Source: Putridiphycobacter sp045107045 (GTDB lineage: Bacteria > Bacteroidota > Bacteroidia > Flavobacteriales_D > Crocinitomicaceae). From it: 64,000 nt of DNA. The stretch is taken from positions 30,140-94,139 of the forward strand of contig JBGCFR010000022.1 in assembly GCA_045107045.1 (NCBI GenBank). Direction: 5' to 3'. Within the stretch, counting starts at the first letter, position 1. Each line of letters opens with the position of its first letter. This document shows positions 1 to 8,790 of this stretch, piece after piece. The notes under the pieces are model-generated. The model was not told where the DNA came from. It did no database searches and worked only from the letters and a program-made list of their open reading frames with translations. The position numbers were made by a program, and so were the translations under genes.

Positions 1-831
1 AATGCTTTTATCAAAAAAGAATTCCCTCTTATTGAAACTATTGAACTACAAGGATACAAAGTTCAATTGGACAGTAAAATTAGCACCTACAAACAGATCA
101 TCCGACAAGCCTTCAAGATTAAAAATGCGATTAAATATGAGCAGAATTGGTTAAAGAACATTGTAAAAACTACTCCGTTTGATTTTATAATATCGGACAA
201 TAGGTATGGCTTTTATCACCCCGAGATTCCTAATGTTATTTTGACACATCAAATTTCAATGCAAATTCCATTTGGGAAAAGATTAATCAATTACTTTTTA
301 AAGCTTAAGATAAATAAATTTGATGCATGCTGGATTCCAGATGATAAAACCCATTCATTATCTGGTAAATTAAGTCAAGGTAAATTAAAAATTCCTATTT
401 ACTATATTGGTCCATTATCACGCTTCAATCTAATAGACGCAAGTAATTTCAAATTCGATTATTTATTTATGACTACTGGACCAGAACCAGAATGTCATCA
501 ATTTCTTGAAAAAGTAATCACAACAGTTAACAAGCACAACCTTATAGCAGCCATTGCCGTGCCTAAAAAGTACAATGAGTCTAAAAAAGCTACAACTGCA
601 TCAATTTATTATGAGCTCGATACAAAATCGTTAGAAAAACTAATCAATTCTTCAAAAGTGGTTGTTTCAAGATCTGGCTATACAACAATAATGGATTTGA
701 CACCAAATAAAAAACCTATGATTTTGATTCCGACAAAAAATCAGTTTGAGCAATTATATTTAAGTACTTTGCATGGTCACAAAAATATTTCAAATAGTCT
801 TGCACATGTCATAAAACGGGAATTGTCATAA
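1..831 (+). CDS. Glycosyltransferase, MurG/UGT-like C-terminal part (5' truncated by window)
   Basis: The reading frame is open from the first base, so the gene begins before the window. The TTG at 67 is only an internal codon. About 276 residues are visible. The C-terminal third has the glycosyltransferase family 28 look: a Ser-rich strand (SSKVVVSRSGYTTIMDL) followed by KKPMILIPTKNQFEQ, which in MurG and UDP-glycosyltransferases forms the donor-nucleotide site. The middle has a DxRYGFYHPEIP/HQI segment typical of Bacteroidota 'glycosyltransferase family protein' entries. No membrane span is visible. The acceptor is unknown. It could act in surface glycan or lipid glycosylation. Confidence 0.62.
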   Translation, partial: NAFIKKEFPLIETIELQGYKVQLDSKISTYKQIIRQAFKIKNAIKYEQNWLKNIVKTTPFDFIISDNRYGFYHPEIPNVILTHQISMQIPFGKRLINYFLKLKINKFDACWIPDDKTHSLSGKLSQGKLKIPIYYIGPLSRFNLIDASNFKFDYLFMTTGPEPECHQFLEKVITTVNKHNLIAAIAVPKKYNESKKATTASIYYELDTKSLEKLINSSKVVVSRSGYTTIMDLTPNKKPMILIPTKNQFEQLYLSTLHGHKNISNSLAHVIKRELS

Positions 832-839
832 AAAATCAT

Positions 840-847
840 TATATTTG
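840..847 (+). promoter_or_regulatory. Putative -7 promoter box for the 870 gene
   Basis: TATATTTG is an exact match to the Bacteroidota -7 consensus TAnnTTTG. It lies 22 bp before the ATG at 870 and just after the glycosyltransferase stop. A TTG at 823-825 is somewhat too close to be an ideal -33 element. Confidence 0.4.
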
Positions 848-869
848 GGATGATGACATTCACTAATTA

Positions 870-1289
870 ATGGACCAATTAACTTGTATTCAGCATGATT
901 TTGGCAAGGTTTCTAAAATAGGTCAAAAAATCATTTTCACAGAGTTTTATTCTAACGATAATTTCGGTATTGATGAAGCACGCACTATTGATAATGCGCG
1001 AAATAAATTAAGTGGCGGCAAAAAATTCTACAGTCTTGTAAGCTTAATTAGTGTTTTCGGACATATGACCAAGGAAGCACAAACATTTCTGGGGAAGGAA
1101 TCTAAATGTTCCAAACTGATACTTCATGAAGTTGTTTTAGTTAACAATTTGCCGACAAGAATTTTAACCAAATACTTCATCAAATTCATCAACCCACCAT
1201 ACAAAATAGAAGTGGCTAAGCAATTCGAAAATGGGTTAAAAATACTGAAGCAAAGATCTATGGACCATGACAATCGCACCCAGCACTAA
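870..1289 (+). CDS. Conserved-type hypothetical protein, 139 aa
   Basis: I do not recognise a defined function. The protein is short and soluble, with no signal peptide or membrane span. It has mixed alpha/beta character and a central hydrophobic strand followed by a helix (KKFYSLVSLISVFGHMTKEA). This resembles the small STAS/SEC14-like proteins seen in Bacteroidota only in general outline. It has its own promoter-like box at 840-847. Its last 32 bp overlap the 3' end of the convergent leucine-rich-repeat gene (1258-1289), so the C-terminal residues are constrained by both frames. Confidence 0.6.
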   Translation: MDQLTCIQHDFGKVSKIGQKIIFTEFYSNDNFGIDEARTIDNARNKLSGGKKFYSLVSLISVFGHMTKEAQTFLGKESKCSKLILHEVVLVNNLPTRILTKYFIKFINPPYKIEVAKQFENGLKILKQRSMDHDNRTQH

Positions 1290-1833
1290 ATTCTATAGTC
1301 ACCCATGGAATTAATGCCTTTAATCTTTGTTGTTGTGAATTACTGAAGTTAATACCTCGTAAATCTATCCAATTTAGTGATGATAAATTTTGAATTTGAT
1401 TGGGTAAATTTGACAATGGGTTATCCCACAAATCAACTCGCTCAATATTAACGGCCTGACCAATGCATTCAGGGATTGAACCTATATTATTTCTTCCCAA
1501 ATACAACTCCCTTATGGAAGGCATTGAACAAATTGCAATAGGAAAATAAATCAAATTGTTTTTTTCCACAATTAACACTTTTAGGTTTACTAATTTTGCC
1601 AAACTCATTGGAATTTTTGTCAATTGATTTTTTGATAGATTAAGTGTTTCTAGATTCTTATACAACAAAATTTCCTCAGGAAAAACGGACAGCTTTTTCT
1701 TACTTAGATTCAAATTAAAAACAGAGTCAGGCGAAGCCTTACTTGCTTCTAGAAGTGATTTATACTCTACTCCTTGAGCATTCAATAAAGTCATTACTAA
1801 AACACTAAACAACAGAACGACAAACCTTTTCAT
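1258..1833 (-). CDS. Secreted leucine-rich-repeat protein, 191 aa
   Basis: Residues 1-19 form a signal peptide ending NAQ, typical of Bacteroidota exported proteins. Residues 38-165 carry about five leucine-rich repeats of the LxxLxxLxLxxNxL type (for example LETLNLSKNQLTKIP). A short tail contains CDCHGP. No T9SS sorting domain is present, so a periplasmic or outer-membrane location is likely, and the Cys pair near the end could form a disulfide or bind metal. The start overlaps the 3' end of ribF by 29 bp, so the gene is probably translated from the ribF transcript. LRR proteins bind other proteins; the ligand is unknown. Confidence 0.75.
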   Translation of the reverse strand: MKRFVVLLFSVLVMTLLNAQGVEYKSLLEASKASPDSVFNLNLSKKKLSVFPEEILLYKNLETLNLSKNQLTKIPMSLAKLVNLKVLIVEKNNLIYFPIAICSMPSIRELYLGRNNIGSIPECIGQAVNIERVDLWDNPLSNLPNQIQNLSSLNWIDLRGINFSNSQQQRLKALIPWVTIEFSAGCDCHGP

Positions 1834-2731
1834 CTTCTTTAATTTGATTTATTAAATCTCCCTTACTAGTAAAATTCAATTCAGGTCTAATATACTTTAA
1901 TAGATCCATTTTAATTTTAGAATCATACAAATTTCCTTCAAAATCTAAAATATGTACTTCTATTCTAAGTTCTCCAGTATTCGATACTGTCGGCCTTTCT
2001 CCAATATTTAACATGCCGGAATAAATTCCTTTCTTGCAATAAACAGTTACAACATATACACCATTTGGTGGTATAAGTTTGTAATTCATATCTACTTGAA
2101 CATTGGCAGTTGGAAATCCTATTGATGCCCCAATCTTATCACCCTCAACAACTATACCTGACAATTGAAACGGACTACCTAAAAAACGAGTTGCAGTGCT
2201 AATTTTTTTTTCTTGAATTGCTTTTCTAATCTTGGTAGAACTAATATTTATTTCTTCTTTACTTAGGGCATCAATTTCGCAAATCTCAAAATTAAATAAT
2301 GGTGCTAGCTCCTCTAAATTTGACATTGATCCTTCTCTATTTCTTCCAAAATGATGATCATACCCAACCACCAGAGTATTCAATGATAATTTATTGACCA
2401 AAATATCACGCACAAACTCTAATGCTGACAGTCGACTAAAAGCCTTTGAAAATGGAAAAATAATTAAATGATCAATCCCACATTCTCTCAACTTTTCAAC
2501 ACGTTCATCTATCGTTTGAATTAGCTCCAAATTGTGATCATCTGGATGCAAAACCATGCGTGGATGAGGATGAAATGTAAACACCACTGACTCACCATTA
2601 ACCTCTTGAGCTTTAGCACATAAAAAAGACAATAATTTCTGATGTCCAAGGTGTACACCATCAAAAGTACCTATTGTAATAACTGGATTTTCAAACTTGT
2701 CTATCTCAGTTATATTGGTGTAGATATTCAC
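1805..2731 (-). CDS. ribF: Bifunctional riboflavin kinase / FAD synthetase
   Basis: This protein converts riboflavin to FMN and FMN to FAD in the cytoplasm. The N-terminal adenylyltransferase domain (about 1-180) shows the nucleotidyltransferase signature TIGTFDGVHLGHQ near residue 20, FTFHPHPR and the STKIR motif. The C-terminal flavokinase domain (about 185-305) shows GFPTANV and PPNGVYVV. The length of 308 residues is normal. The start codon is GTG. The -7 box at 2752-2759 on this strand and the lack of an upstream in-frame extension support it. The last 29 bp overlap the leucine-rich-repeat gene. Confidence 0.95.
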   Translation of the reverse strand: MNIYTNITEIDKFENPVITIGTFDGVHLGHQKLLSFLCAKAQEVNGESVVFTFHPHPRMVLHPDDHNLELIQTIDERVEKLRECGIDHLIIFPFSKAFSRLSALEFVRDILVNKLSLNTLVVGYDHHFGRNREGSMSNLEELAPLFNFEICEIDALSKEEINISSTKIRKAIQEKKISTATRFLGSPFQLSGIVVEGDKIGASIGFPTANVQVDMNYKLIPPNGVYVVTVYCKKGIYSGMLNIGERPTVSNTGELRIEVHILDFEGNLYDSKIKMDLLKYIRPELNFTSKGDLINQIKEDEKVCRSVV

Positions 2732-2751
2732 AATTTCTAATAATTTGTTGA

Positions 2752-2759
2752 CAAAGTTA
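2752..2759 (-). promoter_or_regulatory. Putative -7 promoter box for ribF
   Basis: Read on the minus strand this is TAACTTTG, an exact match to TAnnTTTG. It is about 20 bp upstream of the GTG start of ribF. No clear TTG -33 element is seen. Confidence 0.4.
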
Positions 2760-2803
2760 GAGAAAAAATGAGGAAAAGTTTAGTGTAAAAGAATAAAAAG
2801 AAC

Positions 2804-2811
2804 TATTTTTG
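2804..2811 (+). promoter_or_regulatory. Putative -7 promoter box for atpD-atpC
   Basis: TATTTTTG matches TAnnTTTG exactly and lies 34 bp before the atpD start. A weak GTTTAG at about 2778-2783 is at a plausible -33 distance. The ribF and atpD promoters are divergent within about 115 bp. Confidence 0.4.
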
Positions 2812-2845
2812 CACCCAAATTTAAAAACACATTAAAACGATCATA

Positions 2846-4348
2846 ATGTCTAATGTAAATGGTAAAATTTCTCAAGTAATTGGTCCTGTTGTGGATGTTA
2901 ACTTTGAGAAGGAAGCAAAACTTCCAAAAATTTTGGATGCTCTAGAAATTACTAAAGCTGATGGTACTGTAGTTGTATTAGAAGTACAAAAGCACGTTGG
3001 TGATAATACTGTTAGAGCTATCGCAATGGATTCTTCTGATGGATTTACCAGAGGAATGGCTGCTGTAGCAACTGGTTCACCTATTAGAATGCCAATTGGT
3101 GACTCTATTAAGGGACGTTTATTTAACGTAACTGGTAATGCAATTGATGGATTAGGTGATCTTGACAATACAAATGGATTATCAATTCACAGAGATGCAC
3201 CACAATTCGAAGACTTATCAACCTCAACAGAAGTATTATTTACAGGTATTAAAGTTATTGATTTAATTGAACCTTATGCAAAAGGCGGTAAAATTGGTTT
3301 ATTTGGTGGTGCTGGTGTTGGTAAAACTGTATTAATTCAAGAGTTGATTAACAATATTGCGAAAGCCTATTCTGGACTATCAGTATTTGCAGGTGTAGGT
3401 GAAAGAACAAGAGAAGGAAATGACCTTTTGAGAGAGATGCTAGAATCTGGCATTATCACTTATGGAAAAGAGTTCATGGAAGACATGGAAGAAGGTGGAT
3501 GGGATTTATCAAAAATTGATAAAGAAGCATTGAAAGAATCGAAAGCTACATTTGTTTTTGGTCAAATGAACGAGCCTCCTGGGGCTAGAGCTAGAGTAGC
3601 ATTATCTGGTTTAACATTAGCAGAATACTATAGAGATGGTGAAGGTGACGGAAAAGGATCTGATATCTTATTTTTTGTTGACAATATTTTTAGATTTACT
3701 CAAGCAGGATCTGAGGTATCAGCCTTATTAGGTCGTATGCCTTCGGCGGTAGGTTATCAACCAACATTGGCTTCAGAAATGGGAGCAATGCAGGAACGTA
3801 TTACCTCTACAAAAAATGGATCTATTACTTCTGTTCAAGCAGTATATGTACCTGCAGATGATTTAACAGATCCAGCTCCAGCTACAACATTTGCTCACTT
3901 AGATGCAACAACTGTATTATCACGTAAAATTGCTGAGTTAGGAATTTACCCTGCAGTAGATCCATTAGATTCTACTTCTAGAATTTTGACTGCTGAAATA
4001 GTTGGTGATGAACATTATGATTGTGCTCAAAAAGTAAAATTAACATTACAGAGATATAAAGAACTGCAGGATATTATTGCAATTTTAGGTATGGATGAGT
4101 TATCTGAAGAAGATAAATTAATTGTTCACCGTGCAAGAAGAGTGCAAAGATTTTTATCTCAACCATTCCATGTGGCTGAGCAATTTACTGGTTTATCAGG
4201 TGTTTTAGTTGATATTAAAGATACTATTAAAGGCTTCAACATGATTATGGATGGTGAAATGGATCAATATCCAGAGGCAGCGTTTAACTTGAAAGGTAAC
4301 ATTCAAGACGTTGTTGAAGCAGGTGAAAAGATGATTGCTAACGCATAA
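2846..4348 (+). CDS. atpD: F1Fo ATP synthase subunit beta
   Basis: Catalytic subunit of F1 ATP synthase at the inner membrane. The beta-barrel N-terminus (GKISQVIGPVVDVNF) is followed by the P-loop GGAGVGKTVLIQELI, the catalytic GERTREGNDL, Walker B ILFFVDNIFRFTQAGSEVSALLGRMPS (read here as separate short motifs), and the C-terminal helical domain with the DELSEEDK motif. The 500-residue length is typical of Bacteroidota. As in that phylum, atpD and atpC form a separate pair away from the other subunit genes. A gap of 12 bp separates it from atpC. Confidence 0.98.
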   Translation: MSNVNGKISQVIGPVVDVNFEKEAKLPKILDALEITKADGTVVVLEVQKHVGDNTVRAIAMDSSDGFTRGMAAVATGSPIRMPIGDSIKGRLFNVTGNAIDGLGDLDNTNGLSIHRDAPQFEDLSTSTEVLFTGIKVIDLIEPYAKGGKIGLFGGAGVGKTVLIQELINNIAKAYSGLSVFAGVGERTREGNDLLREMLESGIITYGKEFMEDMEEGGWDLSKIDKEALKESKATFVFGQMNEPPGARARVALSGLTLAEYYRDGEGDGKGSDILFFVDNIFRFTQAGSEVSALLGRMPSAVGYQPTLASEMGAMQERITSTKNGSITSVQAVYVPADDLTDPAPATTFAHLDATTVLSRKIAELGIYPAVDPLDSTSRILTAEIVGDEHYDCAQKVKLTLQRYKELQDIIAILGMDELSEEDKLIVHRARRVQRFLSQPFHVAEQFTGLSGVLVDIKDTIKGFNMIMDGEMDQYPEAAFNLKGNIQDVVEAGEKMIANA

Positions 4349-4360
4349 TAAATTACTTAG

Positions 4361-4645
4361 ATGATTTTAGAAGTTTTAACGCCAGACGAGATATTATTTA
4401 CAGGCACTGTATCTCAAGTGATATTGCCTGGATTGGACGGATCATTCGGAATCTTAAATAGCCATGCACCTATAATTTCTGCTTTAGTAGAAGGAAATGT
4501 GAGAGTTGATCAAGATATTGAAGAAAATAAATCTTTTAAAGGACGATTGAATACAGAATTTAAATCCGAAAGCCAATTCACATTTAACATTAAAGGTGGT
4601 GTTGTTGAGGTAAATGATAATAAAATTTTAGTCTTAGCTGAATAG
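4361..4645 (+). CDS. atpC: F1Fo ATP synthase subunit epsilon, short form
   Basis: The epsilon subunit of the central stalk. The 94 residues hold only the N-terminal beta-sandwich (MILEVLTPDEILFTG, LPGLDGSFGILNSHAP, GGVVEVNDNKILVLAE). The C-terminal pair of helices that inhibits ATP hydrolysis in E. coli or Bacillus is absent, as is common in Bacteroidota. A hydrophilic insert (about residues 48-72, rich in Glu, Lys and Ser) sits in the middle of the sandwich. The gene follows atpD closely and is followed by a terminator. Confidence 0.92.
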   Translation: MILEVLTPDEILFTGTVSQVILPGLDGSFGILNSHAPIISALVEGNVRVDQDIEENKSFKGRLNTEFKSESQFTFNIKGGVVEVNDNKILVLAE

Positions 4646-4669
4646 TCATATTCAGATCACAATTTCTTT

Positions 4670-4704
4670 AAAGGGGACTGTATTTTTAGTACAAGCCCCT
4701 TTTT
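4670..4704 (+). terminator. Rho-independent terminator of atpDC
   Basis: AAAGGGG pairs with CCCCTTT, and CT and GTA inside pair with AG and TAC around a short T-rich loop. The 3' arm runs into a T tract. It lies 25 bp after the atpC stop. Confidence 0.8.
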
Positions 4705-4808
4705 GGTTAATTAAAGTGAAGCTTTGTTAAATAAACAATTAATAAGAAAAATTAACGTTTCAACTAAGTCTAAACAAAAAAAAACTTACAAATTTGCCTA
4801 GTGCAGAT

Positions 4809-5555
4809 ATGAATTATAAGGACAAATTAAATATCAATAACATTCCTCAACATGTAGCAATTATAATGGACGGCAATGGTCGTTGGGCAAAATCAAAAGG
4901 CCAAACTAGGCTTTTTGGTCATGCTATGGGTGTTGAGTCTGTGCGAAGAGTATTATCTGGCGCAACCACCGCTGGAGTAAAATTTTTAACCCTCTATGCA
5001 TTCTCAACTGAAAATTGGAACAGGCCTAAAGATGAAGTTGATGGACTTATGGATTTATTGGTAAATACCATTACAAAAGAAATAGATGAATTACACCAAA
5101 ACAATGTAATTGTTAAAACGATTGGTGATATTGATGCCATGCCTGGTAATTGTGGCGAGCGTTTGAGAAATGCAACGACTAAAACTAAAAATAATACAGG
5201 TACTACACTAATTCTTGCCTTGAATTATAGCGCAAAACAAGAAATACGAGAAGCTATAAAGTCAATTGCTATAGCACATAAGAATAACGAATTGACAGAA
5301 TCAGAAATTACAGATGAGATAATTGATAGCCATTTAGAAACTGCTGGTATTCCAAACCCTGAACTTTTAATAAGAACAAGTGGTGAAATAAGACTAAGTA
5401 ATTTTTTATTATGGCAAATCGCTTACTGTGAACTGTATTTTTCTGAAAAGAACTGGCCCGATTTTACAGAGGAAGACTTTTTTGAAGCTATTTATGATTA
5501 CCAAAATAGAGAAAGAAGATTTGGTAAAGTCAGTGAACAAATTAACAACGGATGA
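4809..5555 (+). CDS. uppS: Isoprenyl (undecaprenyl) diphosphate synthase
   Basis: This cis-prenyltransferase makes the undecaprenyl carrier lipid used in peptidoglycan and surface glycan synthesis. It shows the catalytic HVAIIMDGNGRWAK motif, TLYAFSTENW, and the C-terminal RTSGEIRLSNFLLWQ and ELYF motifs. I place the start at ATG 4809 (248 aa). A TTG five codons upstream is in frame but adds nothing that is conserved in the family. The stop overlaps the bamA start by 4 bp (ATGA), so the two are co-translated in an envelope-biogenesis operon. Confidence 0.95.
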   Translation: MNYKDKLNINNIPQHVAIIMDGNGRWAKSKGQTRLFGHAMGVESVRRVLSGATTAGVKFLTLYAFSTENWNRPKDEVDGLMDLLVNTITKEIDELHQNNVIVKTIGDIDAMPGNCGERLRNATTKTKNNTGTTLILALNYSAKQEIREAIKSIAIAHKNNELTESEITDEIIDSHLETAGIPNPELLIRTSGEIRLSNFLLWQIAYCELYFSEKNWPDFTEEDFFEAIYDYQNRERRFGKVSEQINNG

Positions 5556-8140
5556 AATTAAGATTTTTATATCTACTCGTGCTTTTTTGCACAGGATTTA
5601 CAGTTATTGGACAAATAAATAACTCAGAAATAAATTTCTTAGAGCCAAAGGAATTTACAATTGCTTCTATTATTGTTCAAGGAGTTGACAACTATGATCA
5701 TGATGCTATTCGAGTCATTTCAGGGTTGACAATAGGAAAAAAAATTAAAGTGCCTGGTGAAGATTTTTCGAAAGCAATCAAAAACTTATGGGATCAAAAT
5801 CTATTTTCAAATGTGGAAGTAGGATATACAGATATTGATGAACTTAATGAAGAAATATTTCTCTATATCCAATTAGCAGGAAGACCAAAACTATCTTACT
5901 TCCAGTTTGAAGGTGTTAAAAAAACAGAAGCTGAAAAAATTAGAGAAATTATTGATTTACGGACAGGTGATGTCATTACAGAACCTCTAAAACAAAATAC
6001 CGAAAAATTAGTCCGTGGTTTTTTTAGAGAAAAAGGATACTTAAGGGCAACAGCTTTAATTGAGGAAAAAATTGATACCAATATCTTTAACTCAAGGTCT
6101 TTTAAGATTATTGTTGATAAAGGGGAGCGCATCAAGATTCAACATATTAATATATATGGAAATGAAAATATTGACTTAAGTCAATACGAATCTTTAGTTA
6201 AAAGACAAATTGTTAAGTTTGGCGTCTCTGATAAAGGCATCCGAAAAAGTATGAAAGATACCAAGCAAAAGGGAATCTTTAGACTTTTTTCGAGATCAAA
6301 ATTTAATCAAACTGCTTATGATAGAGATAAGAATTCTATTGTCGAAAAATTCAACGGTATTGGATTAAGAGATGCTAATATTATAAGAGATAGTGTTTAT
6401 AAAATAGACGAAAAACATATTGGAATTGATATCTATGTTGAACAGGGAAAAAAATATTACTTTGGAGACATTTCATGGGTAGGAAACAGCAAGTACAGAA
6501 GTGGATTATTAGATACAATACTAGGTATTGAAAATGGAGACCTATATGATAAGGCAAGATTGGAACAACGCCTTTTTATAAGTGCCGACAATAGTGATAT
6601 TACCTCAATTTATATGGATAAGGGTTATTTATTCTTCACAATTACACCAGTAGAATTGAATATTAGTGATGGGAATAAAATTAATTACGAATTAAGAGTT
6701 AGTGAAGGTAAAGAAGCCAGATACGGTGAAATTAGAATAATGGGGAACTCAAAAACAAATGACCACGTAATTCGACGTGAATTGAGAACCAAACCAGGAG
6801 ATTTGTTTAGTCGTGCTGATATTATTAGAACACAAAGAGAACTATCCCAATTGGGTTATTTTGATAATGAGCAATTTCAAATCAACCCTATCCCAAACCC
6901 AGCAGATGGAACAGTAGATGTAGAATATACAGTTGTTGAAAAATCATCAGACCAAATTGAATTATCTGGAGGGTATGGAGGTGGACGATTGATAGGTACA
7001 CTTGGTTTAACGTTTACTAATTTTTCAACAAAGAATATTTTTAAGAAACAAGCTTGGTCACCGTTACCCTCAGGAGATGGACAAAGACTATCAATTAGAG
7101 GACAATCTTATGGAAGAGGCTTCCAATCCTACAATCTTTCATTTACTGAACCATGGTTAGGTGGAAAAAAACCAATTTCTTTCACCACATTTATGACACA
7201 TTCTAATATTGCTCAAACAAGTACCGTTACACCTGATGCTGATTTAAAAATTGGAGTAACTAGTCTAGGTGTTGGTCTTGGAACCAGGTTGAAATGGCCT
7301 GATGATTTCTTTTCAGTATACAGTGAGTTAAACTATACGTACTATGATTTAAAAAATGCAGGGTCCAGGTTCGTTTTCCCGAATGGGTATTCTAATGATG
7401 TGTCACTAAACCTTACAATTACGCGTAACTCGATTGATAGTCCAATCTATCCAAGAGGTGGGTCTAATTTTAAATTATTAACCAAATCAACCCTACCATA
7501 CTCAAGAATTGATGGCGTATCTGACTATTCAAACTATACCCAGCAGGAACTATATAAGTATACCGAATACTTTAAAATCAAATTTACAGGAGAATGGTAT
7601 TTGCCAATTTCAAAAGATAAAAAGTTGGTTTTAGTTCCTAAATTTGGATACGGGTTTATGGGTGGTTTTTCAAAAGCAAAAGGTAACACTCCATTCCAAC
7701 GTTTTTATTTAGGTGGAAACGGATTGCAAGGAAACGTAAATTATGACGGAAGAGAGTTGATTACTTTAAGAGGCTATGATGTTCAAAATGGATTAAGTCG
7801 AGAACTAGGAGATCCTTTAATCGCAAAGTATAGTATGGAACTAAGATACCCACTATCCTTAAACCCAAGTGCAACCATTTATGGCTTAGCTTTTGTTGAA
7901 GCAGGAAATACTTACACTGGCTTTAAAACATTTAATCCGTTTGATGTAAAAAGGTCTGTTGGTGTTGGTGCAAGAGTGTTTTTACCAATGTTTGGCATGC
8001 TTGGTGTAGACTTAGGTTGGGGATTTGATCCACTCGAGAGTAATAGAGTTGGTGCGGGTCAAATCAATCCTTCTATACAAAGTAAGGGATATACATTTGG
8101 AATTTTCCCTGTAATTGGAGTATCGTTAGGTGATTTATAA
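5552..8140 (+). CDS. bamA: Outer membrane protein assembly factor BamA
   Basis: Core of the machinery that inserts beta-barrel proteins into the outer membrane. A signal peptide covers residues 1-20 (ending VIGQ). Several POTRA domains span about 30-470, for example the strand-helix unit IIVQGVDNYDHDAI and GNSKTNDHVIRRELRTKPGD. The Omp85 barrel spans about 475-862. The RGF-type region includes RFYLGGNGLQG and ITLRGYD. A Lys/Arg-rich insert around residues 230-255 in the third POTRA is common in Bacteroidota. The chain ends in GVSLGDL rather than the aromatic residue usual for outer-membrane barrels. uppS precedes it and two Skp genes follow. Confidence 0.95.
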   Translation: MKLRFLYLLVLFCTGFTVIGQINNSEINFLEPKEFTIASIIVQGVDNYDHDAIRVISGLTIGKKIKVPGEDFSKAIKNLWDQNLFSNVEVGYTDIDELNEEIFLYIQLAGRPKLSYFQFEGVKKTEAEKIREIIDLRTGDVITEPLKQNTEKLVRGFFREKGYLRATALIEEKIDTNIFNSRSFKIIVDKGERIKIQHINIYGNENIDLSQYESLVKRQIVKFGVSDKGIRKSMKDTKQKGIFRLFSRSKFNQTAYDRDKNSIVEKFNGIGLRDANIIRDSVYKIDEKHIGIDIYVEQGKKYYFGDISWVGNSKYRSGLLDTILGIENGDLYDKARLEQRLFISADNSDITSIYMDKGYLFFTITPVELNISDGNKINYELRVSEGKEARYGEIRIMGNSKTNDHVIRRELRTKPGDLFSRADIIRTQRELSQLGYFDNEQFQINPIPNPADGTVDVEYTVVEKSSDQIELSGGYGGGRLIGTLGLTFTNFSTKNIFKKQAWSPLPSGDGQRLSIRGQSYGRGFQSYNLSFTEPWLGGKKPISFTTFMTHSNIAQTSTVTPDADLKIGVTSLGVGLGTRLKWPDDFFSVYSELNYTYYDLKNAGSRFVFPNGYSNDVSLNLTITRNSIDSPIYPRGGSNFKLLTKSTLPYSRIDGVSDYSNYTQQELYKYTEYFKIKFTGEWYLPISKDKKLVLVPKFGYGFMGGFSKAKGNTPFQRFYLGGNGLQGNVNYDGRELITLRGYDVQNGLSRELGDPLIAKYSMELRYPLSLNPSATIYGLAFVEAGNTYTGFKTFNPFDVKRSVGVGARVFLPMFGMLGVDLGWGFDPLESNRVGAGQINPSIQSKGYTFGIFPVIGVSLGDL

Positions 8141-8152
8141 ATAAAAGTAACT

Positions 8153-8677
8153 ATGAAAAAAATAATAATTTTAAGTTTTTTAATACTTGGTTTGACCAAT
8201 ATGGCCATTGCCCAAAAATATGCATATGTTGATACGCAATACATTTTGGATAACATTCCTGCCTACACTGAAGCCCAATCAAAACTAGATGAATATGCTT
8301 TAAAATGGCAGGACGAAATTGAATCGAAATATAACTTAATCACTAAAAAGAGGCAAGCGTTACAAGCAGAAGAAATTTTATTACCAGATGAAATAAAAGC
8401 TGAAAAGGAAACAGCTATTTTAGCATTGGAGTCTAAAGCCAAAGAGCTTCAGAAGAAGTATTTTGGTGTAAATGGTATGCTGTTTACTAAAAGATCAGAA
8501 TTAATTAAACCAATTCAAGATGACATTTTCAGTGCCATTCAAACAATTTCTGATGAAAAGAAATATGCTTTTGTATTCGATAAAGCAAACCAATCCACGC
8601 TTTTATTTGCTGACCCTAAATATGATATCAGTGATTTAGTATTAAGGAAAATGGACATATCTGTTAAAAACGATTAA
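8153..8677 (+). CDS. skp: Skp/OmpH-family periplasmic chaperone, first copy
   Basis: Holds unfolded outer-membrane proteins in the periplasm on the way to BamA. Residues 1-20 are a signal peptide (ending MAIAQ). The mature part begins KYAYVDTQYILDNIPAYTEAQ, the OmpH start, followed by a long Lys/Glu-rich helical hairpin (about 45-125) and a C-terminal strand region with YAFVFDKA. The gene starts 12 bp after bamA. At 174 residues it is of normal size. Confidence 0.9.
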   Translation: MKKIIILSFLILGLTNMAIAQKYAYVDTQYILDNIPAYTEAQSKLDEYALKWQDEIESKYNLITKKRQALQAEEILLPDEIKAEKETAILALESKAKELQKKYFGVNGMLFTKRSELIKPIQDDIFSAIQTISDEKKYAFVFDKANQSTLLFADPKYDISDLVLRKMDISVKND

Positions 8678-8757
8678 TTTAGGCACGCATTTTGCCTATA
8701 CATTATTATATATAACAAAACCTTAGTAAGTCCTGCCATAGGTCAAATGAAAATTAG

Positions 8758-8765
8758 TACTTTTG
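8758..8765 (+). promoter_or_regulatory. Putative -7 promoter box before the second skp gene
   Basis: TACTTTTG matches TAnnTTTG and lies 25 bp before the ATG at 8791. It suggests that the second chaperone can be expressed apart from bamA. Confidence 0.35.
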
Positions 8766-8790
8766 GCAATCTTATATAAAAAAAGAAAAA

